DNA of 64,000 nt from Chinchilla lanigera. Its lineage: Eukaryota; Chordata; Mammalia; Rodentia; Chinchillidae. How positions within the stretch are numbered: the first letter of the stretch is position 1; the number at the start of each line of letters is the position of its first letter. Below, one piece after another: positions 1 to 12,900 of the stretch. The notes below the pieces were generated by a model. That model worked only from the letters and a program-made list of their open reading frames with translations. It did no database searches and had not been told where the DNA came from. Where the stretch lies: NCBI RefSeq assembly GCF_000276665.1, contig NW_004955438.1, positions 7,776,594 through 7,840,593 on the forward strand, read 5' to 3'. A program made the translations under genes and the position numbers.

Positions 1-1450
1 CTTTCCCCCAATTATATTTTGAATTTTCTAAATTAGTAAACCATTGACTCAAATTAGTATCTGTTACAATCTCTTTCTTCTCTCATGAACTGATGTTGTA
101 CCATATGTTTTCAATGTTTTTGATTAATGTTTTTGACCTGTTTTGCTTATTTTCAGATTTGTGGCTAATATGTGTGTGCAATAAATGAAAGCTAGATGTG
201 GTGATAGAGTGCAGGAAGTGGTGGTATTTGAATGTTACTGGATCCTTCTAATGAGAGATGGAGGCGTCATTCTGGCTTACAGATCTCCTGCTTATCTTCC
301 ATATGTGGAAATACCTCACATCTCTCATGTACATATACTGGACCAGGTAAACTCTGGCACATTTTTCTGCAAGCCTGAAGGGAAAAGAGGACTACTTCTG
401 AAAACAGGAGCTCAAAATGTGATGTATTCAGGAGCAAGATGAAGTTTGTGGAGCCACTCATATTTTAAGATTATAAGTACAGAACATGTGACTTGTTAAT
501 TTAGCAAACTATTTGCTCAAATCCATTACATGAACAATTGATTTATAGCGGAGAAATCTTTGCAATGTGCTGTCTACCAGGTACCATCTGTAAGACCTCG
601 GTGAGGAAGGTTAATATTAGTCAGCTGATGGAATTGTGCACAAATGTCAACTTCCATAGGGGCTCAGACTAAAAGCAAAGCAACATTTTTTTTTTTTAAG
701 TTAGATCATCTGTCTGTAAGATGTGAAGGAAAATACTTACGTTAAATGAGTTCTAGTTCTTCTACCTAGTGATACAACTGCATGAATGAAAGTCTCTAAA
801 TTAGTTTGGAAATTCAAGCACAAGCCCTTGAATCCTATGGAAGCTAGTCCAAGAGCCATGAAATGCACAGAAATACTTGGTTTGCATTACATGTGAAAAA
901 CAGAATCTTCTTGATGAACAGCACAGGTACAGGTAATTGGCTACTACCGTGGAGGTGTGCAATCTTTTGTGGGTGTTACTCTGGCCCACTGGTGCTGAAG
1001 CCACAGCATGCTGGCGGTTTGTTCTGTATTGTTATTACTCACTGTCATACTCTGGAGCAGCAATCTTGTGTTTTGCTACAAAGGCAAATAAGATTTAAAA
1101 AAATTTACTCTGAACGGAGAGAACAGATTTTGTTTACTTGCTTTCTTCTATCTGCAAAAATAACCATAATTTACAAGATTCCACACTGTAACTACATCTC
1201 ACAATTGTAATAGACAAAGGTAGAGGTCAGCTAGCCGTCATAGCTATCTTCTGGCTATAATTTTCTCAGTTTTTATTAATAATTATATCACATCTGTGGC
1301 ATAATGAACATACTGTCCATATGTGTAAATGTGCACATACATGTGTTTATATGTGTGCATTAATGTCCCAGAGCAAAGTTAATTTTCAATGACACTAGAG
1401 AAATACATATGCAAACAAAGTCAATATTTAAGTGAAGTAATATTGAGGGA
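1..1450. other. unique non-coding DNA, no feature recognised
   Basis: AT-rich sequence with no repeat or gene that I recognise. Two open frames (185-442 and 863-1210, both plus strand) have no domain, signal peptide or splice context and look like chance frames. The end of the block (1380-1450) runs into the target-site duplication of the SINE that follows. Confidence 0.6.
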
Positions 1451-1606
1451 TTTTTTTTTCAGTCTTTTTGAGACAGGGTCTTGCTGTGCAGTTCAGGCTG
1501 GCCTTGAGCTCACTTTGTAGCCCAGGCTATTCTCGAACTTGCAATGATCCTCCTGCCTCAGCCTCCTGAGTGCTGGGATTACAGGCGTGTACCACTATGC
1601 CTGGCT
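1451..1606 (-). mobile_element. B1-type SINE (7SL-derived), antisense
   Basis: Read on the plus strand it starts with a T-run (the reversed A tail), then GAGACAGGGTCTTGC, a doubled GGCTGGCCTTGA / CCAGGCTATTCTCGAAC section, and ends in GTGCTGGGATTACAGGCGTG. This is a reversed 7SL-derived monomer with the internal quasi-duplication typical of rodent B1. The flanks share TGAGGGA at 1444-1450 and 1606-1612, a short target-site duplication. The copy is almost full length and only moderately diverged. Confidence 0.9.
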
Positions 1607-1612
1607 GAGGGA

Positions 1613-1952
1613 AATTTTTTAAACTGCCATCAACCACTCACCACTGGAGAGGTTTATATCATGGGAAATGTGGGAACAAAATTCATCACGGAGCTATCAT
1701 GTGTAAGCTACTGCCATTAGCATGTATCTGTGTTTCATAGGGATATTGAGGATGAAACCCATTGCCTTGGTAAGTCTGAACATCTCTGCCATTTTGGTTA
1801 ACATCTCAATGGTACATTTCAAGAGTAACATTCGTAACATTCTACCTTTGAAAATGAAGTGGAGTTTATTTTTTAAAAGACTAGGCAGGAAAACGCTGAA
1901 TTAAACAATGTTTACTTATTTACGGAGGGTTACCCAGTTTGTTAGTGTGGAA
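1613..1952. other. unique non-coding DNA
   Basis: Nothing recognised. The 60-codon open frame at 1722-1904 has no protein-like features. Confidence 0.5.
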
Positions 1953-2091
1953 ATGCTTTATATTTTGCAATAAATTTCAATGACATTGAAGATAGCAATA
2001 TGCAATATAATAATCATTGTTCATTTCTTATCACCTTGTTTTGAAATTCTGTATCATTTTTATTGTTTTTGTTCACCTTAAAATAAAAAAA
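1953..2091 (+). repeat. unnamed A-tailed interspersed element, copy 1
   Basis: This stretch aligns by eye with 3623-3802. Shared landmarks, in order, are an ATGC start, TATATTT-like sequence, GAAGAYARCAATATG, CTTATCACCTTG versus CCTATCACCTTG, TTGAAATTCTGTAT, TTTTATTGTTTT, and a closing AAAATAAAAAAA. The A-rich end suggests a retroposed sequence. I cannot assign it to a known family. It could also be part of an old L1 3' end. Confidence 0.5.
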
Positions 2092-2839
2092 GAACAGAAA
2101 AAAATATTAAACGTAGATGTAAAACATCTTAGTTCTCAATAGTAAAACAAAACCCAACCGAACAGCAAAAATGCCAAAAAGGATTGCATCTTTTGTACAA
2201 AATGATCCTTAATCCTAAATCAACTTATGTATTCTATATTTACCAAAAAAGTGACATGTTCTAATGCTGGGGGGAAAAACTAGAAAATTAATGTTATTTA
2301 TACCTACTCTACGTTCTGGATTACTATGAGATTTTTCAAGGTTACCTTTAATACCATTGCAGTCCAACCATTTTTACTGAATTTAGGATCTGTCCTCTGC
2401 TAAAAAGCCCCTGCATCTTTACAGTTTGTACATGTGCTAAATTTAGGACCTACTAGCTCTCTGGTCTTCTCTTATCCAGCCTTCTTTCCATCATTAAATT
2501 ACAGTTTCAAGGTCAAAAGAGCCAATGAAACATTGACTAGCCATGCTAATAAAATTTTTAATGATTAAAGATTAATCACTCATCCATTCTACACAATCGC
2601 TTTTTCAATTAGCACATAAGAGTTGGATTAGATTATACTTAAAACTTATCAAAATTGGAATTCTGTAATATCATTCGCAGGTATGAGGCATGGACTACAT
2701 TACTGATTAGAGTGTATCTTTTCTATCTCAAAGACATTCCAAAGTGTAGTGATTGACCAAAGTATTTCCATGATTTTTAATTTTTCTGATGTCACCATAT
2801 GCAGAGGATACCCATAGTCCTTGATCTTCTCATAATGAT
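2092..2839. other. unique non-coding DNA
   Basis: AT-rich, no recognised repeat or gene. The last part (about 2700-2840) may belong to the L1 fragment downstream but is too diverged to claim. Confidence 0.45.
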
Positions 2840-4672
2840 AATGTAAAATAAAATTATAAAAAATTGTATTTATGACAGAACCAAACATAGTCAAATGCTT
2901 AGGAATAAATTAACTAAAAGAAGTACAAGATTCATGCAGTAAGAACCCTGCAAAATATCATGAAAAGGGCATAAAGAAGAACTAATTAAGTGGATAGGTA
3001 CCTGTGTTCATGAATTAGAAAACTAAGTACTGTTAGGAAGGCATTACTCTAAAAGTTTGATTACAGATTCAACAATCATCTTTATGATACTACTACCTTA
3101 CTCTCAGAAATAGGCAAAGAGAGATTAAATTCACACGGTCTTATAAGGCATACAGAATAGTCAACATACTCGAAGAAATAAAACAAAATAAACAGAAAGT
3201 AGCTGATAGAATCATAATTTCAAAATTTTCAATTTCAAAACAATCTAGCTAATGTGGTACTAGCACAGATATATAGATTATTGGAATAACTGATAGTACA
3301 AAAATAAATATTTCTACTTTTGGTGAGTTGATTTTAAAGTGTCTAAGCTTAGCCTTAACAAATTATTTTGTACGCCTGAAAATCCACATGAAAAATAAAG
3401 ACACCAGAGCCATACAGTATTTCATTCCATAGACAAAAATTAATTTGAAATGGCTAAAAGGCCTAAATGCAAGAGCTAAAATATGTAACACTTAAATCTA
3501 AAAACAAGGGTAAGTCTTTCTTGAAATTGATTTTGGCAATGGTTTGTTTAAAATGATCCCAAATTCACAGCAACAACAAAAGCAAAGACAAATTGATTTT
3601 ATCAAATTAAAAACTGTCTAACATGCCTATATTTGTATAACTGAGAAACCAATTTGAAGACAACAATATGTAATAAAACTATTATTAATTTCCTATCACC
3701 TTGTCTGAAATTCTGTATTGCTTTTATTGTTTTAGTATTGTTTAGTGTATGTCTAAGTTAATATGTGCTCATTCTTTTATCTTTAAAATAAAAAAAAAAA
3801 AACATTGTTTGTGGTTCACACCATTCTATGAATGTGTGAAAAAGCCCTCAAGGAATGGAAAGAAATATTTGCAAATTGTACAAAGGACAACAACACAAAT
3901 GACAGCAATAGATCCTCAATATCGTTAATCATTAAGGACATACAAATCAAAACCACAATAAGATACCCTGTCATATCCACTACTACAGCTATAATTCAAA
4001 TGTAGGACATTGACGAGAACTGTGTGGATGTAAAGAGATGAGAATCTTCAATTTGTTGAAGAAAATGTAACCTATGAAATCTCTTTGGATAATAGGTTAG
4101 TAGCTCTGCAAAATAGGAAAAAAAAGTTAATATGTTATCCAGAAATTTCACTCCTAGATAAGTATCTGTAAGAAATGAAAAAAGATTTTAGTTCAAAAAC
4201 TAGTACACAAGTGTCTATAACAAGATTAATCATAAGCACTAGACAGTAGGCAACCCAAATGCCCAGCTAATGAATGTACAAATAAAATATATTTCCACTG
4301 AGTGTTATTCAGTAATAGAAAAGAATGATATGGTACAAGCTACCACCGTGTGGAGGGGTATTTGAAGCATCATGCTAAAAGCAAAATCAGTCACAATATG
4401 TTACATTTTGTATGACTCCATTTAGTTGAAAAGTCCCACAAACTGAAAAATGCTTGAACAGAAAGTAGATTAGTGGTAACTGATGGTAGAAAAGCAAAGA
4501 AGAGGGAGTGACTGGAAAAAGATGTGTGATTTCCCTTGGGAGTAATGGAAGCGTTCCAAAGTTATGTAATTCTTGTTACAGAATGCTGTTAATATGCTAA
4601 AAGACACTGAAATGTAACCTTAAAGAGTAACTTTTATGATATGTGAATTATATCTCAATAAAGCAGTTAGTC
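2840..4672 (+). mobile_element. old L1 (L1M-type) fragment, sense, ORF2 3' part and 3' UTR
   Basis: Landmarks follow L1 ORF2 order: TTAGGAATAAATTAACTAAAAGAAGT near 2900, a 'GTGGTACTAGCACAGATA' block near 3255, CTAAATGCAAGAGCTAAAA near 3465, 'ATCAAATTAAAAAC' near 3601, AATCAAAACCACAATAAGATACC near 3946, CAACCCAAATGCCCA near 4252, and a terminal part ending in TATCTCAATAAAGCAG. Indels and stops abolish every frame. It is interrupted at 3623-3802 by a second element. It is an old copy, shared in type with other eutherian L1M sequences. Confidence 0.8.
3623..3802 (+). repeat. unnamed A-tailed interspersed element, copy 2, inside L1M
   Basis: It lies between L1 ORF2 segments that would otherwise be neighbours (ATTAAAAACTGTCTAAC before, GGAATGGAAAGAAATATTTGC shortly after at about 3850). 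It matches 1953-2091 along most of its length and ends in an A-run (3787-3802). The position inside L1 and the A tail support retroposition. About 30 extra bases near 3735-3770 are absent from copy 1. Family unknown. Confidence 0.5.
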
Positions 4673-5230
4673 ATAGAAATATACTCCCCAGTATTACCAT
4701 GTAAACTTTGATTTTATGAACGCAAAGGAAGATAGTAGAATATTTTTTCACTTTAGGTGGTTTAAGAACAGTTCAGTCAACTTTCAGGAAAGGTCAAGTG
4801 AGACAGGAGTTGCTCGCACTGGTACTAAGTCATTGCTAGAGTGCCAAGTGCAAACAAATTCTAGTCAACCTTGGACAATTATGTTTAGTGAGATAGAAAT
4901 TTCTGCTGCTACTGAATCAATATTGATGTGAATGTTGGAAGAATATTCTCAAAATATAGGTGATCTTTAGTTCATCTTTGGAAAGACTTAGATATAGTAT
5001 AACAATTGGTTTATTTGGTATTGACATTTTATAATTTTAATGTGCATACTTTTAACACTGACTTATTCCCCAGTTGCTAATCTGTCTCTCTCTCAAAGCA
5101 ATTGCAGTCTTCATTTTCAGTGCTCTCAGATGTATTTGTATTGGGAAGTAACAGGATATTGTCAGATCACTAATTCCCTGTACTAGTAAAATCATTATCC
5201 AAATATTGCAATGAACACAGCTTTGGAGAA
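4673..5230. other. unique non-coding DNA
   Basis: No recognised feature. The 71-codon frame at 4716-4931 shows no protein family character. Confidence 0.5.
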
Positions 5231-5320
5231 AGGGAGAGGGAGAGAGTCATAGAGACAGAGACAGACAGAGACAGAGACAGAGACAGAGACAGAGACAGAG
5301 ACAGAGACAGACAGAGAGAT
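5231..5320 (+). repeat. (GAGACA)n microsatellite
   Basis: GAGACA units run almost perfectly from about 5253 to 5310, with GAGA-rich degenerate edges. Purine-only on the plus strand apart from the C. The reverse frame at 5170-5352 reads as a Ser-Leu repeat and is only the microsatellite translated. Confidence 0.95.
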
Positions 5321-6132
5321 TTACAAAGCCCCTGGCTCTCTCTCAGACACAAAGCCTCCGGCTCTCCATCACACAGCTAATCTAAACCTCTCCTGTTTCC
5401 CACTCTCATGTGTATCTCTTGTCAGCAAGATCTGCAAATTACCCTCTAACCATTCAGTTCACATCTTGTAGTATTTAATGTCTGTCTTTTTTGTCTTTTC
5501 TGTACATTAGTTCCTGCCAAAGGCTTTCTTTGAAGGGAGAACAAAATACATTCTGGCCACTAAGAAAGGCCAGACCAATTCCATCTTCAAAATGTTAAAA
5601 AGTGATGAAATTACATTTTACTCCTTTTGGGTCATAACTATTGGAAGAGAGAGGAAAGTCTCTAATCCACATAAACAATGCCTTCAACCACACAGGAAAG
5701 AGAGGCCTAAGTAGAGCAGTGTGACACCTTCCAGGGTTCCAACTTGGAGCAAGCTGAGAATATGTGTAGTGTAGAGGGTGTTTTTTTTCTTGGCAGCTCT
5801 TAATTTTCTAGTTAAAAAGTTAAAAATGGCTTTGAAGTCTCTTTGGATCCATTATCAGTCTTAGAAAGCAACATTTTGAGAAGCACTAAGTCAATAAACC
5901 ATAAACAGATGGATTAAAATGTTAGTACATTGCTTATGTGTTTTAAAACTTAGATAGCAGTATGCTATTTCCTGCTATTTTGAACCTTGAACTAGAAAAA
6001 ATAGTTGCTGCAAATTACTGGCTGGTATTAATTTTTTCCAGATCTTACTGTGCTTTTAGGAAGCATCTCAAAGAAGCATGAAGTCACTGCTTTGACTGCT
6101 GGTTGAAGATGTTTTATATTACTCTACATATT
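5321..6132. other. unique non-coding DNA
   Basis: No recognised repeat, gene or RNA. Confidence 0.5.
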
Positions 6133-6250
6133 GCCGGTATGTATGTATATATGTAGGTATGTATCTATCTATATATCTATATATCATCTATGTATCTACA
6201 TATCTATCACCTATATATCTGCCTATCTATTGCTCTGTCTATCTATTCTT
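6133..6250 (+). repeat. imperfect GTAT/TATC tetranucleotide repeat
   Basis: Begins as GTAT units and becomes ATCT/TATC units with many interruptions. An old, decayed tetranucleotide microsatellite. Confidence 0.85.
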
Positions 6251-6593
6251 TAGAAAAACTGTCCAAAGTCACCAGGAGACTGTGGCATAGTTGTGTGGAA
6301 TCTGAGTGTGTACAGATGTTCAAGGCAAACATCCCTAAGAAGACATGTTAACTTTCACAGCAGCCCAAAAATCTGATTTCAAGATGGAAAAAAACAAAAA
6401 AACAAAAGAAAGAGGGAGAATCTTCCAACTATAATTGCATTGTTAGAATTCAGTAGGTTCTGTGGTGAGCTGTTGCTGCTCATTTATTGGATTGGCATAT
6501 CAAATCGAGAAGCACTTTGATATCTTCTGTTACTTTTTCCTTCTTGCCACTTATAAGGCTGAAGTCTTTTCTCAGGTGACAATAATAAAGTAC

Positions 6594-6596
<3 letters not shown>
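6251..6596. other. unique non-coding DNA
   Basis: No recognised feature. Confidence 0.5.
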
Positions 6597-6637
<41 letters not shown>

Positions 6638-6682
6638 GAGACAGAGAGAGACAGAGAGAGACAGAGAGACAGAAATAGAGAG
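6597..6682 (+). repeat. (GA)n / GAGACA microsatellite
   Basis: A pure GA run of about 34 bases (6599-6632) is followed by AGAGACAGAGAG variants to about 6682. The minus-strand 104-codon frame covering it (6484-6798) is a Ser/Leu-rich translation of the repeat and not a gene. Confidence 0.95.
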
Positions 6683-8139
6683 GGGGAATCAGAGAAGTAA
6701 AAGGGGAGGGGAAAGAGTGAGTGAGTGTAATGAGAGAGACAAATTACTCCTGGAGGAGTCGCAGTGAGAAAGGACAGCTGTATAACACAGAAGTGCACAG
6801 TGTCGCTATCTCATTAGTGTTTATTAGCTGTGAAGAAATGGGCCGTGAGAGAAAGGCTTTGCAGAAGAGACGGAGTCCTTCAGCTATCATCAGGAGGGCA
6901 GAACTCCAGTGCTCTCCATCACTTCATCTTCCTCCTCCTGCCAATCTACCAAGCAAAATTGCTTGTTTGTACCTTACATGTTTCCCAAGACTCAGTGACT
7001 ATTTTTAATAATATTCATGGCTATAGCCAACCACGTAATTTGGCAAAAGAAGGAAACAGACCTGCTTTTCAGACATTCTATTAATGTCCCAATAAAATAG
7101 CATTGATGGAAAGCAGCTGGGGTGGTATTGGTAATTTCAGTCTATGGGAAGCCATGGAAAACTAGCATTTTTGAATCCTGGGAATGTAGCTATCACAGAA
7201 ATGATATAAAGAGAAATAAAGTCCACTCTCCACAAAAGGAGATTCTCACATATTACACCACCCTATACAAAGTTCCACCTGTTTTCCTCCTAATTTCCCT
7301 CTTCCTTTTAAATAGACATCAGCATCCTAGGGATATTTTTACTTGGGAGATAACTACGCTGTGCTATACTCCAAAAAAAAGAAAGAAAGGATACAGAGTG
7401 AAAAGAATGGGGTTAGGTGACAGAACTAATAATTCTGTTTACTCAGTAGGTTTAGGGTAGAGAAAGGAATGAACTAATTATGTGGTGCTCCACTTGGCAG
7501 AAGCAGGATTAGAGGTGGAGAAATGTCAGGAAGGCACACAGGGACTCATCAAGAAAGAGTTGTCCAGTGTTTCAGCTGGCAGTTTCTGATTGAAGAGAAG
7601 GAAAATGGTTTGGATGCCGCCCAGAACTAGCAATGTTGTTTGAAGGCTTAGGTAAAATACTGTCTGTATCCAAGGATTCCATCCAATTTCAGGAAATAAT
7701 CTGCCAATATTCCTTTAATTTTCATCAATTATAACATTGTATGAAAAAGAGTGTTTTTATAAAACTTTTCTGTAATATGAACATGTTAAACTTTCCTAGC
7801 TTTGTAAAAACAATTAGATTTAGGTTTCAGTTTAAAACCTTAGCATGTGGACTATGTGACCTGGGTCTTCACTCTTCTTCACAAATGTCTTTACCACGGA
7901 TTCTGTCACCAGTATTACTAGATGCCATTTTTGAAAAATAGTCAATGGCCTCGTCCATAGCATGAAATATGGTGCTTCCATCCAAACAACTGAGACACAC
8001 ACTTTTCAGTGGGAAACCTCAGTAAAAAGTCTTTCTTATTGTCATTTGATAATCTACTGAATTCAAAATTCAGAGTTGGATTTGTGTTAAAGAATATTTA
8101 CCAAATAGTTTTTTAATTGGGGAGATAAATTTTAGCAGG
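6683..8139. other. unique non-coding DNA
   Basis: No recognised repeat. Overlapping frames at 6721-7008, 6830-7084 and 7122-7460 have no motif, membrane segment or homology that I can see. The 112-codon frame at 7122-7460 is the longest and is still within chance expectation. Confidence 0.5.
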
Positions 8140-8568
8140 TGCAATGGTTTTTATGGTTTCAGTGTCTCCCTCTGTGTATTGTAGATCTGCTTGGTGGTGT
8201 GTGGATCTTTGAAGAGGTGGGGTGCAGTGTAAGTCCTTAGTTCACTAGAGGTGCTGGTGAGGACATAATCCTTGGAACGGATTAAGGTAGTCCTCATGGG
8301 ACCTGAAGTTAATTCATGTAAGAGCAGTTACCAGAAAGAGTACCAGCTCTGCACTGCTTGTTGACTTCCTGTATTGAGAATTCTTCCTCCTACCCATTCT
8401 CCCACCCTTGTGCGTACAATGCACCATGAAGTGTTCAGCAGGATCAAGCTGGTTAGCTCTATGCCTTTGAACTTCCAGAACTGGTAAGATAAGTGCACCT
8501 ATTTACTTTATTAAGTTAATTAGCATGGAATTCTATTATAATAATGAAAAACTGACTAATACAGCACC
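8140..8568 (+). mobile_element. MaLR-type solo LTR (ERVL-MaLR), sense
   Basis: It follows the MST/MLT/MT LTR pattern in order: ATGGTTTCAGTGTCTCC at the start, GAGGTGGGGTGC, 'GAACGGATTAAGGTAGTCCTCATGGGA' split by indels, a mid-part with GTAAGAGCAGTTACCAGAAAGAG, a C/T-rich stretch, 'GCACCATGAAG', then TGCACCTATTTACTTTATTAA and the closing AAAACTGACTAATACAG. These LTRs lack coding capacity; no internal region is attached. Remembered consensus only, subfamily not assigned. Confidence 0.75.
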
Positions 8569-9724
8569 CAACATTTTCCCACATTAAATTGCTAGTTCAT
8601 CAATAACACATTAGCAAATAAATCTATTCATACCACACATCAGAAAATATAGTAAATATTAACTGAGTAAAAGAGGACATACATGGAAAATAAAGCTGCT
8701 GCACCAGATTGAAAATAAATGGCTAATAAAAGGTGAGGGTTACAGGATTTTAGGACACAAAACAGGACATAGCTCACTAGTGTCAGGGTGTGACTGGAGC
8801 TGGGGAATGCCAGTCAGCTGAATTCAAGAACAATGCAATAGATGTGTTCTTTGGAAAATCAGTAACGTGGTAGCAAAATCATCCAGAAACTTTGAGAACA
8901 AGGCAGGTTTCTTATACTTATTATAAAGGAGATAGTTGTATATAAAAAGAAGATAAACAAAAGGCAAATTTTGTGAATACTAAATTATATATAAGGCACC
9001 AAGAAAAAGAGAGGGCCAATTTTTGGCCTGTGGAAAACATGTACTTTCAATCTGCGCTTAATCAACAAATTCACTTATTAATGAATTAGAATGCATGCTA
9101 TTGCAAAATAAATGCTAGATATATAGTATTTGGGTTTTTTTTCCTTTTACTGAGCAACTAGAATAGAATTGGGGACTTCAAAAAATAATGGGTGCCATAA
9201 GAATGCCATTGATTTTAGAAGACCATGTGAAGCTCTTATGTGGTTAACACCTGCAGAACTTTTGAACATTTTATATACAGGAGGGTGGTACTCTGACTTT
9301 AGTCTACTCAGTTCTTCCCTGTGTGTAGGGGAAAATACTAATATTACCACATTATATTCTTGCAGTAGACCATAAATGATAGATTAATAAAGGAAGTCTT
9401 TACAATTGGATTAGTAATTGTCTTTTGGAATAGTAACCTGTGCATGGTGCTCCCCCTCCAAGTACAGACATTGTGTATAATACTTCTGTGTAACAATAAG
9501 ATTGACCCCACAAAGAGTGTGACTATAATACGAAATATTTAGAATGGCTAAGGAAAGCTTACACATTATACTGATAGCTGCTCTTAGAGGAGGAGATCAC
9601 AAAAAGCATTAGGCAAATAGACAACTGAGCACACCAATAGAGGATCTACTGTACCTGACAGAGTCTACTGCGATAGGTAGAGTCAAAGACTGTGGAATGT
9701 CAAAGCCCAAAATAAGCCCCAGAT
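8569..9724. other. unique non-coding DNA
   Basis: No recognised feature. The two facing frames at 9147-9375 overlap each other on opposite strands and carry no protein character. Confidence 0.5.
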
Positions 9725-9930
9725 TTACTACTGACCAACAGTGTGCGTCTGCTCAAGCAAAATTAATGTGGCTGATTCTTATGATTAAAGGTTGTATTTA
9801 AAGCCCCACATAGAGGAAAATAAAAGTATGATTATCTGTCATACAGAGTTATTGTAAGCATTCACTGGGATAGTATATGTGAAGATATTTCCTACAGTGT
9901 GAAGTGCTGTGGAAAGTTAAACTATGATTT
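9725..9930 (+). repeat. possible MIR-family SINE remnant
   Basis: ATACAGAGTTATTGTAAGCATTCACTGGGATAGTATATGTGAAG, split over 9840-9885, resembles the MIR/MIR3 middle section (a 'gggttgttgtgaggattaaatgagat'-like block), followed by GAAGTGCTGTGG. Highly diverged, low confidence. Confidence 0.35.
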
Positions 9931-12900
9931 ATCACTAATCAGATACCCCTCCCACACCTGACAGTTCATTCAAGTCCTTCAACCATGAAGGGCAATTTCA
10001 AAACCATGGATACAAATTGGCTATATCTAATCACATTCAAACCCTTTGTCTAGACCTCTAATTATTTAGGGATGACTTCCATCTGTATCAAAATCAAAAC
10101 TGTGTGTTTATTAATATAAAATTAAATTATACTCTTTGGTTTTCAAAGTCAGCCATTGTATTTAATATTACATCACAGTGAGAATAAAGATCCTCAGGAA
10201 GGATAATGGTTATAATAAGTTAACATTTCAGTGCAGAAACACAACATTACCAAAAATAAAATAAACTGTTTCACAGTCTCTTTAATGGATGTGCACATTT
10301 ATAATACATCAAGTAACTTCTGTTTCTTAAGACTCATTTGAAAGTCGTTGAAATATCAATTTGTGATTTTTAATAAAATGTATCATTAAATTAGAGAAAT
10401 ATTGGTCAAAGCTAAATGTGTACATAGCCATTGTCCCTGTAGTAAAATTATTTAGTACTACTGAGGATCATAATTTGGATAGTGTTTCTGAAATGACTAT
10501 GAAAGACAAAATATGTTATTGTTAGCTCCAGTACAATTTGTTCTGCATTTCTATCCCTACAACCACAAGAAATATCATTTTTTATTTCCTTCGGCCTTTT
10601 TAAAAGCAAATTGTTTTTGAGACCAGTACTTTTCCAGTTCATTGAAAACTAAGGCTATGAAATGGAGACAATTACAGTATAACTCTTAATTCTTTGGGCT
10701 TGGATGACTGGCAGGTCCCAGGTGCTCTCATGGAGAGATAATATTCTCTGGGTGGCAGAGTGCAGTCCCGGGCAGATTTCACAGGCAGTTAGGTTGATGG
10801 CTCCACAATTGCTTCCTGGTCTGTCACTTGCCTGCCTGTTGATAGGCTTCCATGGGCTCTCCTGGTCCCCTTAGGTATAATTTTTTTTTTATTTCACTTT
10901 GATCCTGAGGTAATGGAGCATTTTATCAATTTTAGCGAATAGGTCTTGATCAGATTTTTTTTTCCTTCAGAAGATCAACATTCTCTGCTGTTTATTCAGA
11001 GAAAGCAGGAAAAGAGGTGAGGCCAAGGCCTCTTTTTCCATCTCTGGGTGCTTTTCCTGTTAACCTTCATAATGCATTCCAGGTGGCAACATTTCTGTTT
11101 TCATCCATGAGAGAAAGTTTTTAATAACACAGCAGTGCCCAGTTAACCCCATTTAGAATGGAGGGCCCCTCACTACATATCTGCTGGCAGGGGTTCACAG
11201 GTTGAATTTTTGCACACTTACCTATGTGGTGGTAGTTGATTTGGGCCATTTCTGGATTCCTTTTCTGAGTTTTGATACAAATTGTTAAACCGACAGGGTC
11301 TATCCATTCAGCAGTTTCCAAGACAAAAGGAAGGAGAAATGATAGGCTTTAGAAAAGTTAGTCATCCCACTTCTCCTCTCATCTTCTCAGTCCTGAAAGA
11401 TGTTACTTAACCAAGCCTAGGTTCATCAGAGAGTGGAGGAGGGGATAACGATTTCTTTTTGCAAAAAGTCAATTATTAGAATGCTACCTTGGCACAAATT
11501 TAATTAGATGTATCCCTGGACCCATTAGCACTCAAGTAATTAAAATGATGTGATATCCCTTAGAAGTGAAGAGGAACAAATTCCATCTATTAGGGAATAA
11601 AATACAATGTTATTAACCTAGAATACTGGCTATAATCCTGATTTAAGATACTGAGCCTGGTCTTTGAGGTGAGACAGTCTATAAAATGTTATTCATACTT
11701 TCTCTAAGGAAGTAAATTCAATGAATACTCTTGTATTTATCTTGTTTCATTCACATGAATGTACGCTTTGTGAAGGAACAGAAAACATTGATGACGTGCA
11801 ATAGAATTTTTGAAGCTGTGTTGATTTTGAGCTTTTTATTTTGCTTATACAAATTTTTACTTTAAAAATGTAACCAATATCATTTAATGTCAAAAATTTC
11901 AAAGTAATTCCATGTTCATTTAATACATATATCTCAAATGTAGAAAGCCACTTGATATGTCTAACACGCGAGACTGGAACTAACAAATGAACAAAATATT
12001 TGCCTACATGAGGTGGACTGTCATATAGAAATAAGTCTTACTTCTAGTTCTTATCTACAAATAATCTAGGGAAATTTTCAATTTTCTTTTCACCAGTTCT
12101 TTGTTTTGTGGTTGCTAGAAAATCACATTAGTAATCCATTAGTAGCATCTACAAGAATTACATAACCTGTAATTTAATAATTCTTACCTAATGTTCTTGC
12201 TCTGTTTTATTTTTTCCACAATCTATTTTTATTTATGTCCATTTTTCTCATGATTTGTCCCATATTACATAATAAAATTAATTATGGTATCAGTTAATGA
12301 GAATAATACATTTTTTTTCTTTTCCAGTGAGTCTACATGGCTGAACATATACTGAGGGTTCAATAAAAATATTGATTGGTTGACTGATTCATTGAAGAAA
12401 CCAATGTGTTTCATTAAGAAGCATGCTGCATGACTATTAGTATTTTGCTTTATAGAGTCATGGAAGAAATTCTTTCAAATATAGTTACTTTCCTTTGTGA
12501 AAGAATTGTTTGTTTTCTAAGATTTTTCACATCTGTTTTATTTTTATAAGAGGTAGAATTTCACTAAGTAGTTTACAAGTACCTCTGTTTTTTCCTGTGC
12601 AAGTTTTGTCATACACAAGATACCATGCCTTTATCTTGTACTCTGATTAACGACTACAATAACAATGACGTGCAATGTATCAAATATTGTGACTGTCCTA
12701 AACCTCTTTTAAAGTTGGTTTCATTGTTATGTTCATCTTTTTTTCCTCTTTAAAAAATGTTTTGTCCTACAGATAGAGTGAGATTCAGTAAGCCTACTGC
12801 TTCAGATATGTAATCTTTCCCCAAACAAAGTCTTTCTTGTTTTGTTTTGTTTAGTTTTTTAACATGATGGTCTATATACAGACATTACAAAAAAGGATCT

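Noticed and set aside
6133..6650. CRISPR-like or satellite array
   Set aside because: Units are 2-6 bases, contiguous, without spacers: ordinary microsatellites.
5170..6798. Leu/Ser-rich minus frames at 5170-5352 and 6484-6798
   Set aside because: Direct translations of GAGACA and GA microsatellites.
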